A stretch of DNA of 64,000 nucleotides from the NCBI RefSeq assembly GCF_024347575.1, contig NZ_AP025504.1:1178001-1242000 (forward strand). Direction: 5' to 3'. This stretch comes from Vibrio pelagius (GTDB lineage: Bacteria; Pseudomonadota; Gammaproteobacteria; Enterobacterales; Vibrionaceae). Below the pieces are notes generated by a model. It worked only from the letters and a program-made list of their open reading frames with translations. It did no database searches and was not told the DNA's origin. The number at the start of each line of letters is the position of its first letter. Position 1 is the first letter of the stretch. Positions 38,201-47,778 of this stretch are shown here, in pieces. Both the position numbers and the translations under genes were made by a program.

Positions 38201-38221
38201 AGAAGAGTTGTTCAATGAGGA

Positions 38222-40225
38222 TTAGCTTTCTTGTTCGCTCAATTCTTCTTTATTTGGTAGATCTGCGAAGATTTGAGTTGGTTTAGCGACTAAGCTGCGG
38301 TTTTCTTGGTTAACCTCAGAGAGAACGACTTCTAATACGTCTCCCAGTCTGTATACCATTTCTTTATCGATAGATACAGTGCCCATATCACCGTTGCACT
38401 CAATTCTTTCTTTGTTATCGAGAATGAGCGAGCCAGGGATAAACGCAGCAGCGCCATTCTCAAGCAGACGTACACGCATACCGGCACGGTTGATATCGAA
38501 GATCTCCGCTTGGAAACGGGTCTCTTCTGCTGGGGCATTAGCAAGTGTGCGCGCATATAGCCAATCGCCAACGTTACGTTCTGCCATACCGTGATGACGG
38601 CGATGCAGTGCTAGTTCCTCACCGACCGTTTCATCAGGTGTTTGAATAGGCGCTTTACCTAGAATGTGTGCTTTCAGCATACGGTGGTTAATCATGTCGC
38701 CGTACTTACGGATTGGAGAAGTCCAGGTTGCGTAAATATCTAGGCCCATCGCATAGTGTGGCGCTGGCTCATTGCTGATTTCACTGTACGCTTGGAATTT
38801 ACGAATACGGTTGTCGTAGTAGTTACTCTCAAGTGAACCTAACCAGCGGCGCAGAGCTGCAAAACCTTCCAGAGAAGCGATTTGTTCTTCTGTGTACGGT
38901 GTTTCCGCTTGTGGGTTTACTAGCTCAAGCACGTCTGCCAGTTTGTCTGTTTTAAATCCTGCGTGGCAGTTAAACACACCTTGATTGAAGCTCTCTTTTA
39001 GCACTCGGCCAGCACAGATATTCGCGCTGATCATTGCTTCTTCAACCAACTTGTTCGCACTACGACGCATGTCTGCGTGAATGGCTACTACGTCATTGTC
39101 TTCGCTTAGTTCAAAGCGGTAGTCAGGGCGGTCTGGGAATACGACAGCATTCGCTTCACGCCATGCTGAGCGAGCTTTAGCAAACTCATGTAAGTCAGCA
39201 ACAATGGTTGCGATCTCTTCGCTTGGTTGCCACTTCTCTGACGAGCCGGTTTCTAGCCAATCGGACACGTTGTCGTAAGCTAGGCGAGCATGAGACTTGA
39301 TGTTGGCAGCGAAGAATTTAATGTCGTCACCAATCACACCGTCTTTAGAGACAGTCACTGTACAGCAAAGTGCAGGACGCTCTTCGTTCTCGATCAGTGA
39401 ACATAGGTTGTCTGCTAAATCGCGTGGCAACATCGGGATGTTGCGTCCCGGTAGGTAAATCGTGAAGCCGCGATCGCGTGCCACCTTATCCATCTCATCA
39501 TCTGGTGAGATGTAAGCCGTTGGGTCAGCAATAGCAATCGTTAGTTCGAAATCGCCGTTCTCTTTTTTCTTCGCGTACAGAGCATCATCCATATCTTTGG
39601 TGCTTTCACCATCGATAGTCACGAAAGGTACGTGCGTCATGTCGATACGCTCTAAATCCGCATCGTCATTGATCTGCCAGTTATCGATGCCTTCAGGTTC
39701 GCTGTTTGGTAGATCGTTTTGAGCAAGCGTTACCCACCAAGGTGCGATTTTGTCGTCGGCATCGGTGATCTTTTCAGAGATCTGTGCAAGGAAGCCGTTA
39801 TCACCTTTTAATGGATGCTGAACGATGTGAGCAACAACCCAGTCGCCTTCTTTTAGCGTTTCAGGGTTTAGACCTTTCTTCGCCTTGGCTTTTAGTTGCA
39901 ACTTTTTAAGCTGAGGGTGATCAGGCACAACGTTTAGACGGCCTTTGAAAAGCTTAACGCGGGCGATAAATCGAGTAAGACCTTGTTCTACTAGCTCTTC
40001 TGGTTCTGCGACTTCACGTTCTTTCTCTGTACGGATGATCGCGACCACTTTGTCACCATGAACACACTTCTTCATATACGGTGGCGGGATAAAGTAGCTA
40101 GTCTTGCTATCTACTTCTAGAAAACCAAAGCCTTTTTCTGTTGCTTTGATTGTGCCTTCCTTTTTAGGAAGTGTTTCTTGGATTTGTTGTTTAAGCTGAG
40201 CGAGTAGAGGGTTATCTTGAAACAT
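38222..40225 (-). CDS. rnb: exoribonuclease II (RNase II)
   Basis: 667 residues. Two cold-shock-type RNA-binding domains (about 20-170, [20 protein letters not shown]) precede the RNB catalytic domain (about 190-520). The metal-binding cluster is in [16 protein letters not shown], followed by [20 protein letters not shown] and the STSP-like [16 protein letters not shown]. The S1 domain is at the C-terminus (about 560-645). It degrades single-stranded RNA 3' to 5' in the cytoplasm. Start [15 protein letters not shown] matches E. coli RNase II rather than RNase R. Confidence 0.93.
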   Translation of the reverse strand: MFQDNPLLAQLKQQIQETLPKKEGTIKATEKGFGFLEVDSKTSYFIPPPYMKKCVHGDKVVAIIRTEKEREVAEPEELVEQGLTRFIARVKLFKGRLNVVPDHPQLKKLQLKAKAKKGLNPETLKEGDWVVAHIVQHPLKGDNGFLAQISEKITDADDKIAPWWVTLAQNDLPNSEPEGIDNWQINDDADLERIDMTHVPFVTIDGESTKDMDDALYAKKKENGDFELTIAIADPTAYISPDDEMDKVARDRGFTIYLPGRNIPMLPRDLADNLCSLIENEERPALCCTVTVSKDGVIGDDIKFFAANIKSHARLAYDNVSDWLETGSSEKWQPSEEIATIVADLHEFAKARSAWREANAVVFPDRPDYRFELSEDNDVVAIHADMRRSANKLVEEAMISANICAGRVLKESFNQGVFNCHAGFKTDKLADVLELVNPQAETPYTEEQIASLEGFAALRRWLGSLESNYYDNRIRKFQAYSEISNEPAPHYAMGLDIYATWTSPIRKYGDMINHRMLKAHILGKAPIQTPDETVGEELALHRRHHGMAERNVGDWLYARTLANAPAEETRFQAEIFDINRAGMRVRLLENGAAAFIPGSLILDNKERIECNGDMGTVSIDKEMVYRLGDVLEVVLSEVNQENRSLVAKPTQIFADLPNKEELSEQES

Positions 40226-40613
40226 CTTACTTTTATCTTACGAGAACAATTGAGCACACTATAATCATTGCGAGGCCTGATTACTACTTAAAGCACGTGA
40301 CAGCGCAAATTAAATGGTGACAACGAATGTGGGTGACTTTGCACGATAGCCCCACATTTGAATGGGTTAACGTCAAATTTTGATGACAAGATAGCCAAAA
40401 ATTCAGTAAATCAGAAAAATATGTGATGTATTTCAATTTTTTCTGGCTTTTTTTATGCATTTAAGGAATAATCCGCCTCCCTTAGACGTCCCTAATGGCT
40501 TGATGCGTTTTATTACTGCTTCGCAACTGAACGGAATCAGTATCTGATAGGATCAGTATTGGAATTGGTAGAGCTCCCGGGACCTTTTGTTTACTTAATA
40601 TAGTGGGATCCCA
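40226..40613. other. 388-bp divergent region with long deaD leader
   Basis: No gene seen. The deaD-proximal 150 bp (from about 40460) is likely transcribed leader: long 5' untranslated regions are usual for cold-shock helicase genes. It contains short palindromes (CTCCCGGGA, GGGATCCC) close to the start codon. No specific riboswitch is recognised. Confidence 0.45.
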
Positions 40614-42536
40614 ATGTCCGAATCTGTAATTCAATTTAATGAATTAGCACTTAACGAAAACATCCTTTCAGCTCTTGATAGCATGGGTTTCGTATCTCCA
40701 ACTCCAATCCAAGCGGCAGCAATTCCTCTTCTTCTTGAAGGTAAAGACGCACTAGGTAAAGCACAGACAGGTACTGGTAAAACAGCAGCATTCTCTCTGC
40801 CTCTACTGAACAAAATCAACCTAAACCAACACAAACCACAAGCAATCATCATGGCTCCTACTCGTGAGCTAGCGATTCAAGTTGCTGCGGAAATCAAAAA
40901 CCTTGGTCGTGACATTAAAGGCCTTAAGGTTATTGAAATCTACGGTGGTGCTTCAATCGTTGATCAAATGCGTGCTCTAAGCCGCGGTGCTCACATTGTT
41001 GTTGGTACTCCGGGTCGTGTTAAAGACTTACTAACTCGTGACCGTCTACACCTAGATGAAGCACACACATTTGTTCTTGATGAAGCAGATGAAATGCTAA
41101 AAATGGGCTTCGTAGATGACGTTACTTGGATCCTTGAGCAAGCTCCAGAATCTGCACAACGTGTACTATTCTCTGCAACTATGCCTCCAATGGTTAAGAC
41201 TATCGTTGATCGTTACCTACGTAACCCAGCGAAAGTTGACGTTGCTGGTACTAACCACACAGTTGACAAAGTAGCGCAGAACTTCTGGGTTGTGAAAGGT
41301 GTAGAGAAAGACGAAGCGATGTCTCGTCTTCTTGAAACTGAAGAGACCGACGCGTCAATCGTGTTCGTACGTACTCGTCAAGACACTGAGCGTCTAGCTG
41401 ATTGGCTATCTGCACGTGGCTTCAAAGCTGCTGCACTGCACGGTGACATTCCTCAGTCGCTACGTGAGCGTACTGTTGATCACATCAAAGAAGGTGTTAT
41501 CGATATCCTAGTAGCAACTGACGTTGTTGCACGTGGTCTAGACGTTCCACGTATTACTCACGTATTCAACTACGACATCCCATTCGATGTTGAATCTTAC
41601 ATCCACCGTATTGGTCGTACTGGCCGTGCTGGACGTAAAGGTAAAGCGATCCTTCTAGTTCGCACTAACCAAATCCGTATGCTTCGCACTATTGAGCGCG
41701 TAACTAAGTCATCAATGGAAGAAATCCAACTTCCTCTACGTGACAAAGTCGCTGAAGCTCGTCTAGCTAAGCTAGGTGCAGAACTTGAAGCTGAGAAAGA
41801 GCATAAGTCTCTAGAAAACTTCGCTGAGCTAGTTGCTAAGCTACAAGAAAACCTAGAGATCGACCCAACGACTCTTGCTGCAATGCTTCTTAAGCGTCAA
41901 CAAGGTAAGCGTCCACTGTTCTACATTGGCGAAGACCCAATGATCGCTGCAATCGAGCGCGATAAGAACCGTCGTAAAGAGCGTCGTGAAAACCGTGATC
42001 GTGACGGTGGCCGTGACTTCAACAGCCAAGATTGGGATACATACCAACTGCAAGTTGGTCGCGAGCAAGGCGTTCAAGTTAAAGACATCGTTGGTGCACT
42101 AGCAAACGAACTAGGCCTAACTAAAGGCTCTATCGGTGCGATCAAACTAGACCAAGCAGCAACTTACGTTCAGCTTCCAAAAGCGATGAACTCTGAAACT
42201 GCTGGTAAGCTAAACAAACTACGCATCCGTCAAAAAGAAGCGGGCGCAGTGGTTGTAGACTTCAACGATTTCCGTGAGCCACGTCGTGGTAACGGCGGCC
42301 GTGGTGGTCGTGATGGCGGTCGCGGTGGTTACCGTGGCAATCGCGATGGTAACCGCGAAGGCGGACGTGGCGGCTACCGTGGTAACCGTGACGGCAACCG
42401 CGAAGGCGGCCGTGATGGCGAGCGTCGTTTCGACCGTAACCGTGGTGGCGATCACCGTGGTAACTACCGTGGCGAACGTGGCCATGGTAACGGCAATGGC
42501 GGCCGTGGTCGTCGCAATGACCGTGGCGAAGGTTAA
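40614..42536 (+). CDS. deaD: ATP-dependent RNA helicase DeaD (CsdA)
   Basis: 640 residues. DEAD-box core: TPIQAAAIPLL, AQTGTGKTAAFSLP, APTRELAIQ, LDEADEMLKMGF, SATMPP, HRIGRTGRAGRKG. After a linker (about 365-480) comes the DbpA-type RNA-binding domain (about 488-560), then an arginine/glycine-rich tail (from about 563) with near-tandem repeats. It assists 50S ribosome assembly, mRNA decay and translation at low temperature. Codon use is strongly biased to preferred codons, suggesting high expression. Terminator follows. Confidence 0.93.
   Translation: MSESVIQFNELALNENILSALDSMGFVSPTPIQAAAIPLLLEGKDALGKAQTGTGKTAAFSLPLLNKINLNQHKPQAIIMAPTRELAIQVAAEIKNLGRDIKGLKVIEIYGGASIVDQMRALSRGAHIVVGTPGRVKDLLTRDRLHLDEAHTFVLDEADEMLKMGFVDDVTWILEQAPESAQRVLFSATMPPMVKTIVDRYLRNPAKVDVAGTNHTVDKVAQNFWVVKGVEKDEAMSRLLETEETDASIVFVRTRQDTERLADWLSARGFKAAALHGDIPQSLRERTVDHIKEGVIDILVATDVVARGLDVPRITHVFNYDIPFDVESYIHRIGRTGRAGRKGKAILLVRTNQIRMLRTIERVTKSSMEEIQLPLRDKVAEARLAKLGAELEAEKEHKSLENFAELVAKLQENLEIDPTTLAAMLLKRQQGKRPLFYIGEDPMIAAIERDKNRRKERRENRDRDGGRDFNSQDWDTYQLQVGREQGVQVKDIVGALANELGLTKGSIGAIKLDQAATYVQLPKAMNSETAGKLNKLRIRQKEAGAVVVDFNDFREPRRGNGGRGGRDGGRGGYRGNRDGNREGGRGGYRGNRDGNREGGRDGERRFDRNRGGDHRGNYRGERGHGNGNGGRGRRNDRGEG
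42324..42413 (+). repeat. two 45-bp tandem coding repeats in deaD
   Basis: Two adjacent copies encode GGYRGNRDGNREGGR. The second differs from the first only at synonymous positions. Part of the RGG-like tail; copy number is a likely site of length variation between strains. Confidence 0.85.
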
Positions 42537-42566
42537 TCTTAGAGATTAACCCGTATAAATAAGAGG

Positions 42567-42593
42567 AAGCCGAGCATCTAGCTCGGCTTTTTT
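42567..42593 (+). terminator. terminator of deaD
   Basis: Stem AGCCGAGC/GCTCGGCT with a five-base loop and a T-run. Confidence 0.9.
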
Positions 42594-43019
42594 GTACCTG
42601 TTACTTTGTCGGTTTGAGTTTTATCCCTTTCAAAGACTGAAAAACAATCGGACATATATAGAAAAAATCTCGAATGGAGCGGCGATCTACGTTGATCTAG
42701 CCTACCATTTACTCACGCTACATTGTCTAATCTATTGTTGGTATGTGACCGATTTAGCTTGGGAATATTAATAATAGGCAGAATGTTTTTGAGCGCAAGG
42801 CGTATAATTTATAAATATATACACTTGGTTGTATTCAACTATATTTTAATTTTTAGGCCTAAAAAAAAACAGTTAATGACTCGGATCAACTAATTTGTGT
42901 TAATTTAGTTAAATATCCAAAACAAAAGTTGATAAATTCAAAAATTATTGAATAATGGACTTAAATAAAATTGAAGTAAAATCTTCATCAAACTCGTACT
43001 GAAACAGGATCCATATCCA
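42594..43019. other. AT-rich intergenic region upstream of ackA
   Basis: About 425 bp with no credible ORF. The last 200 bp are very AT-rich and must hold the ackA promoter. No defined operator or riboswitch recognised. Confidence 0.5.
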
Positions 43020-44213
43020 ATGTCTAATTCGTTTGTTCTGGTTATTAACTCAGGTAGTTCTTCTCTTAAATTCGCTGTTATCAACTCCGTAACAGGTGAT
43101 GCAGTTGTTAGTGGCTTAGGCGAGTGTTTTGGCCTTCCAGAAGCGGTAATTAGTTGGAAACACAATGGTGAGAAAGTTGAAGAAGCGATTACTGCTCCTG
43201 ACAACCACCATCAACATGCAATTACTCGTATCGTTGCACTGATGGAAACACTTGGTTTCTCTAGCGATCTTGTTGCTGTTGGTCACCGCATCGTTCACGG
43301 TGGTGAGAAATTTACTTCTACAGTTCGTATTAACGATGAAGTATTGGCAGAAATCGAAAGCCTGTCTGACCTAGCACCTCTGCACAACCCAGCAGGTGCA
43401 AAAGGTATTGAAGCTTCTATGCAAGCGTTCCCTCATCTTCCTCAATTTGCTGTATTTGACACAGCGTTCCACCAAACGATGCCTCAAAAAGCATTTACAG
43501 GTGCGATTTCTGGTGAGCTTTACAAAGAGTACGGTATCCGTCGTTACGGTTTCCACGGTACGAGCCACTACTTTGTAAGCCGTGAAGCAGCAAAAATGCT
43601 GAACAAGCCAGTTGAAGAGGCGAGCTTTATCTCTGTTCATCTAGGTAATGGTGCATCAGTGTGTGCAATTGAAAATGGCAAATCAGTCGATACATCTATG
43701 GGCTTTACGCCACTAGCGGGCCTAATGATGGGTACACGTTCTGGTGACCTAGACCCAGGTGTTATCGAGTTCCTAATCAAGAAAGGTTGGACGACTGAAA
43801 AAGTATTCGAAACGCTAAACAAGAAGTCTGGTTTCCTTGGCGTATCTGGCCTAACTTCTGATGCACGTGGCATCCTAGAGGCGATGGAGAACGGTCACGA
43901 AGGTGCGAAGCTAGCATTTGAAGTATTTACTTACCGTGTTGCAAAATACATCGGTTCTTACATGATTCCACTAAGCAGCTTAGACGCTGTTATCTTCACA
44001 GGTGGTATTGGTGAGAACTCCCTACCGATTCGTCGCGAAATCCTAGCTAACCTAAAACTTCTAGGTTTTGTTGAAGATGAGAAAGGCAACGAAGATGCGC
44101 GCTTTGGCGCTGCAGGTATCATCGCTAAGTCAGAGATGTTGAACGCAGTAGCGATGGTTATCCCAACCAACGAAGAATTTGTGATTGCTAAGCAGTCGGT
44201 TGAATTGCTGTAA
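43020..44213 (+). CDS. ackA: acetate kinase
   Basis: 397 residues. ASKHA-superfamily phosphate-1 motif VLVINSGSSSLKFAV at the N-terminus, then VGHRIVHGGEKF, the active-site region FDTAFHQTMP, YGFHGTSHYFVS, and TGGIGENSLPIRREI near the C-terminus. It interconverts acetyl phosphate and acetate with ATP. There is no pta gene downstream, unlike the usual ackA-pta operon, so it is likely a second, stand-alone acetate kinase. Terminator follows. Confidence 0.93.
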   Translation: MSNSFVLVINSGSSSLKFAVINSVTGDAVVSGLGECFGLPEAVISWKHNGEKVEEAITAPDNHHQHAITRIVALMETLGFSSDLVAVGHRIVHGGEKFTSTVRINDEVLAEIESLSDLAPLHNPAGAKGIEASMQAFPHLPQFAVFDTAFHQTMPQKAFTGAISGELYKEYGIRRYGFHGTSHYFVSREAAKMLNKPVEEASFISVHLGNGASVCAIENGKSVDTSMGFTPLAGLMMGTRSGDLDPGVIEFLIKKGWTTEKVFETLNKKSGFLGVSGLTSDARGILEAMENGHEGAKLAFEVFTYRVAKYIGSYMIPLSSLDAVIFTGGIGENSLPIRREILANLKLLGFVEDEKGNEDARFGAAGIIAKSEMLNAVAMVIPTNEEFVIAKQSVELL

Positions 44214-44236
44214 TAAACAATAAAATCATAGATTTA

Positions 44237-44265
44237 AAAGCGAGCCTAGTGCTCGCTTTTTGTTT
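44237..44265 (+). terminator. terminator of ackA
   Basis: Stem AAAGCGAGC/GCTCGCTTT followed by TTGTTTTTG. Confidence 0.9.
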
Positions 44266-44430
44266 TTGTGAGTACAAGAAGACGTCAACCCTGACTAAAG
44301 TTCTATTGTTTACCATGAGTAAATTATTTAGTTACTGATATGCAGTTTATTCGTCAGTACTGGTTCATTAGTATTGCGTGTCGCCCTCACACTGCGGGGG
44401 TGATCTTAAATATCTCACAGGATCTGACTC

Positions 44431-44502
44431 ATGAAAAAGATACTCGCGCTCTCAAGCAGTAATCACGGCCAGTTTATCGCTACGGGTTTGACGCACTTAT
44501 GA
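44431..44502 (+). CDS. 23-codon leader ORF coupled to the MFS gene
   Basis: ATG 44431 with AGGATCT seven bases upstream. The product begins MKKILALSSSNHGQFIATGL and stops at TGA 44500-44502, overlapping the MFS start in an ATGA arrangement. It could be a translational-coupling leader peptide or the remnant of a deleted gene (the start resembles KILALS-type flavoprotein N-termini). No stand-alone function can be inferred. Confidence 0.4.
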   Translation: MKKILALSSSNHGQFIATGLTHL

Positions 44503-45746
44503 AAGCGCTAAAAGCCTATTTTGTCTATCTCATTATGAAAGGGTCGACAGGGCTGTTCTTCTCACTCATTGTCACCGTGAACTTGGTTTACCATGCGACA
44601 GTGGTGGGTCTAACTCCGTTACAACTGGTCTTGGTTGGTACAGTGCTTGAAGCCAGTGTGTTGTTGTTTGAAATTCCAACCGGCGTTATTGCAGATGTTT
44701 ATAGTCGACGCTTATCCGTCATTATTGGGACTGTATTACTTGGTGTCGGATTTATTATTGAAGGGGCTTTTCCTCAATTTGAAATGATATTGTTGGCACA
44801 GGTGATTTGGGGGATCGGTTCGACTTTCCTCAGCGGAGCGACGGAAGCTTGGATTGCAGACGAGACAAAACTACTGCCAGATGGGAAGAGACCTAGTTTA
44901 AGCCACGTGTTTTTGCGTGGAAATCAAATGGCTCAAGTAGGGGGATTGGTTGGGATTGGTCTAAGTATACTTTTAGCGAGTTTCAATATTACTTGGCCGA
45001 TTATCCTTGGTGGGACTCTGTACCTACTGCTTGCTGTCTTTCTTTGTTTCTTTATGCCAGAAAACGGATTTTGTCCTGCGCCAAAAGCAGAACGCGACTC
45101 CTGGCAAGCGACAATACGAACCACAAGAGAGGGAGCAAAACTTGTTCGCGGAAAACCTACATTACTTGCGATTTTAGCGATTGCTTTGATTATGGGGTTA
45201 GCTGGTGAAGGTTGGGATAGGCTTTGGACACCGCACTTGCTTGAAAATATCACACTACCGCCGATTGGACCTTTGGATCCTATCGTTTGGTTTGGTTTAA
45301 TCAGTGCTGTCTCTATGCTGCTAGCGATAGGTGTCACGGAGGTCATTCGGCGTTATATCAACACTGATAGCCAATCATCGCTTGTTAAAACCTTTATGGG
45401 TCTCTACGGCATTCTTATTGTAGGAATCGTCCTTTACGGGATGACGACGAGTTTAGCCACAGGGCTGGTTGCATTTTGGATTGTAGGCATGGTTTATGGG
45501 CTTCTTACCCCGTTGCTACAGACTTGGATCAACCAACAAGCGGAGTCTAACGTCAGAGCGACTGTTTTGTCGATACAAGGGCAAACTAATGCTTTAGGGC
45601 AAATGGTTGGCGGGCCAGCCGTTGGTGCGATAGGAACGTATTTCACGCTACGAGCTGCGATCGTGACGACAGGCTTTATCTTGCTACCTGTGCTGGTTGT
45701 GCTACACCAGACATTGCGACAATCCAAGTCTGCTTGTGAAGCATAA
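44499..45746 (+). CDS. MFS transporter
   Basis: 415 residues, about 12 hydrophobic helices. The loop motif after TM2 is present as GVIADVYSRRLSVI (MFS motif A-like), and FFMPENGF marks the central cytoplasmic loop. It is an inner-membrane proton-coupled exporter of unknown substrate. It has no RBS of its own; its ATG overlaps the stop of a short upstream ORF, implying translational coupling. Confidence 0.82.
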   Translation: MKALKAYFVYLIMKGSTGLFFSLIVTVNLVYHATVVGLTPLQLVLVGTVLEASVLLFEIPTGVIADVYSRRLSVIIGTVLLGVGFIIEGAFPQFEMILLAQVIWGIGSTFLSGATEAWIADETKLLPDGKRPSLSHVFLRGNQMAQVGGLVGIGLSILLASFNITWPIILGGTLYLLLAVFLCFFMPENGFCPAPKAERDSWQATIRTTREGAKLVRGKPTLLAILAIALIMGLAGEGWDRLWTPHLLENITLPPIGPLDPIVWFGLISAVSMLLAIGVTEVIRRYINTDSQSSLVKTFMGLYGILIVGIVLYGMTTSLATGLVAFWIVGMVYGLLTPLLQTWINQQAESNVRATVLSIQGQTNALGQMVGGPAVGAIGTYFTLRAAIVTTGFILLPVLVVLHQTLRQSKSACEA

Positions 45747-45781
45747 AAAGTAGAGCCACGAATGGTTTAATCGTGGCTCTA
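45745..45781. terminator. shared terminator between convergent genes
   Basis: Perfect 11-bp stem TAGAGCCACGA/TCGTGGCTCTA with a nine-base loop. Five A precede it, giving a U-tract for the minus-strand XRE gene; it starts 4 bp after the MFS stop codon. Confidence 0.85.
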
Positions 45782-45801
45782 CTCAACGAATATATTCGAT
45801 G

Positions 45802-46368
45802 TTACTGCTTACTATCTGGGTAATGGATAATGTTGTGGAACACAGCGTTGTCTTGACCGGTATTTTTATAGCCATGTATTTGATTGGCATTGAAGCGAAC
45901 GGCTTGACCCGCTTGCAATGAATGCCACTCTCCATCAAAAAAGACAGCCATCTCTCCAGAAATACATAGAATATGTTCGGTAACACCCAAGTTATGTGGG
46001 TCAGACTTATGTTGGTACTCAGGTGCCAAAGTGAGTTCGAAGACCTCAAAGCCTAAGGCTGGCTCGAACGGGAACAATAGACTGACGAAAAAGCCGATAT
46101 TGTACTCTTCACGTCTCAGTTCGTTGGCATCTCTAAAGAGACTCGTCAGTTCATTGTTCGAGCTAGTGGTAATAAAGCTGGAAAATGAAACTTCGAAACC
46201 CGACGCGATTTGCCACAGTTTTGCCACGGTTGGGCTCGATTCTCCACGCTCGATCTGTCCGAGCATGGCCTTGCTCACCCCAGTCGCTTGCGCGGTTTTA
46301 TCTAGGCTCCAACCTTTCTCTTTGCGAAGGCGCCTTAGGTTGTCACCCACCTTTATTTCTGATTGCAT
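45802..46368 (-). CDS. XRE-family regulator with cupin domain
   Basis: 188 residues. The helix-turn-helix (about 8-65) reads LRRLRKEKGWSLDKTAQATG then SKAMLGQIERGESSPTVAKL. The C-terminal cupin (about 100-185) has HKSDPHNLGVTEHILCISGE and a histidine near the end, for small-ligand or metal binding. Members of this group usually repress the adjacent gene. It is divergent from benE across 101 bp that contain paired palindromic sites. Confidence 0.87.
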   Translation of the reverse strand: MQSEIKVGDNLRRLRKEKGWSLDKTAQATGVSKAMLGQIERGESSPTVAKLWQIASGFEVSFSSFITTSSNNELTSLFRDANELRREEYNIGFFVSLLFPFEPALGFEVFELTLAPEYQHKSDPHNLGVTEHILCISGEMAVFFDGEWHSLQAGQAVRFNANQIHGYKNTGQDNAVFHNIIHYPDSKQ

Positions 46369-46400
46369 ACTTTCTCAACAAATTTTTTCGATAAATAAGT

Positions 46401-46455
46401 TGTGCGTTATAGCGCACAAGTGCTAGATTGATCCTATGGACGTTATAACGCACGT
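46401..46455. promoter_or_regulatory. paired palindromic operators in the XRE/benE intergenic region
   Basis: Site 1 at 46401-46418 is TGTGCG-TTATAG-CGCACA. Site 2 at 46441-46450 is the perfect palindrome CGTTATAACG continuing CAC. They share TATAACGCAC (site 1 on the minus strand). Their centres are about 36 bp apart. Likely binding sites of the adjacent XRE-cupin regulator. Confidence 0.6.
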
Positions 46456-46469
46456 AGGGAATAAATAAC

Positions 46470-47663
46470 ATGACTAAGCTAAAACTTTCGCATGTCACGA
46501 CCGGTTTTATTGCGGTTTTCATTGGCTATGCGAGCGCCGCGGCAATCATTTATCAGGCCGCGATGAGCGCAGGCGCAACGGATGAGCAAGTCGCATCATG
46601 GTTCTGGGCATTAGGGATCGGAATGGGAGCCACGACGATTTTACTCTCATTTTACTATAAGAAGCCGGTCGTCACGGCTTGGTCGACACCCGGTGCCGCG
46701 TTACTTATCACGTCCCTTGAAGGGCTGAGTATGAATCAAGCCGTCGCAGTGTTTCTTTTTAGCTCACTGTTAATCACCTTAGTGGGAATGGCGGGTTTAT
46801 TCGAGAAGATCCTTAAGCAGATACCAACATCGATCGCTTCGGCGATGCTCGCGGGTATTCTTCTGCAATTTGGTTTGGGCTTGTTTACCTCTCTCATGAA
46901 AGAAGTTGAGATTGTTTTGGTGATGCTCACCATGTTTATTTTGGCAAGATCTTGGTTAGGAAATTTGCTGATCCCAACAATTTTTGCCGTGGCTTTGGGC
47001 ATGTGTGTTGTGATGGGGAATCTTGATTTGAGTGATGTTTCCATTGGTTTGACAGTCCCTGTGGTAATTGTTCCTGATTTCGAATTCTTTTCGTTGCTCA
47101 GTGTTGGTATCCCGTTGTTTATTGTCACTATGGCGTCGCAAAATTTGCCAGGCTTCGCGGTATTAAAAGCCAATGGCTATCAAGTGGATTCCTCAAAGGT
47201 CATTACCACGACGGGGGTGACCGGCCTTCTACTCGCGCCTTTGGGGGGATTTGCGTTTAATCTAGCGGCAATTACCGGGGCTATTTGTATGGGCCCTAAT
47301 GCGGATGACAATCCTAAAACGCGCTATATGGCAGGCATTTCAATGGGCGTGTTTTATCTTCTGGCAGCAGTCCTAGGTATGTCCTTGGTGTCTTTGTTCA
47401 GTGCAGTACCTACAGCGATAGTGATTGCGATAGCTGGCTTGGCCGTGATGCCGACCTTACTAAATTGTTTGTCAGTATCAATGGCGGATGAAAACTATCG
47501 AGAACCCGCACTGTTTACCTTTTTGTTTACTGCCTCTGGTATCAACCTAATGGGAATCGGTAGCGCCTTTTGGGGGCTCTGTATTGGTCTACTTTGTTGC
47601 TGGTTGCATGACTATAAAACGCGCTCGTGTCGAACGAATAGTGCTTCATCAACACATACATAA
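46470..47663 (+). CDS. BenE-family benzoate/H+ symporter-like transporter
   Basis: 397 residues, about 12 membrane helices. The N-terminal TTGFIAVFIGYASAAAIIYQ, AWSTPGAALL, and FVTMASQNLPGF-like ASQNLPGFAVLKANGY are signatures of the BenE family. It imports benzoate or a related aromatic acid with protons. No aromatic-degradation genes are adjacent, so the natural substrate is open. Presumably repressed by the divergent XRE-cupin protein. Confidence 0.87.
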   Translation: MTKLKLSHVTTGFIAVFIGYASAAAIIYQAAMSAGATDEQVASWFWALGIGMGATTILLSFYYKKPVVTAWSTPGAALLITSLEGLSMNQAVAVFLFSSLLITLVGMAGLFEKILKQIPTSIASAMLAGILLQFGLGLFTSLMKEVEIVLVMLTMFILARSWLGNLLIPTIFAVALGMCVVMGNLDLSDVSIGLTVPVVIVPDFEFFSLLSVGIPLFIVTMASQNLPGFAVLKANGYQVDSSKVITTTGVTGLLLAPLGGFAFNLAAITGAICMGPNADDNPKTRYMAGISMGVFYLLAAVLGMSLVSLFSAVPTAIVIAIAGLAVMPTLLNCLSVSMADENYREPALFTFLFTASGINLMGIGSAFWGLCIGLLCCWLHDYKTRSCRTNSASSTHT

Positions 47664-47728
47664 AATGTTGAGGTTTAGATAAGTATGCGAGAGTGATAAA
47701 GCGGCTTAAGTTGGTTATTTAACAATAA

Positions 47729-47760
47729 AAAGGCTGATGTTCATTAGAATATCAGCCTTT
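47729..47760. terminator. bidirectional terminator
   Basis: Stem AAAGGCTGAT/ATCAGCCTTT with a 12-base loop, between the convergent benE-type and chemoreceptor genes. Confidence 0.8.
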
Positions 47761-47778
47761 AATCTATGTGATTCAACC

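Noticed and set aside
42219..42549. Long frames on both strands across the deaD tail, rich in Ala/Thr/Val
   Set aside because: They are low-complexity shadows of the repetitive Arg/Gly codons in the real deaD frame.
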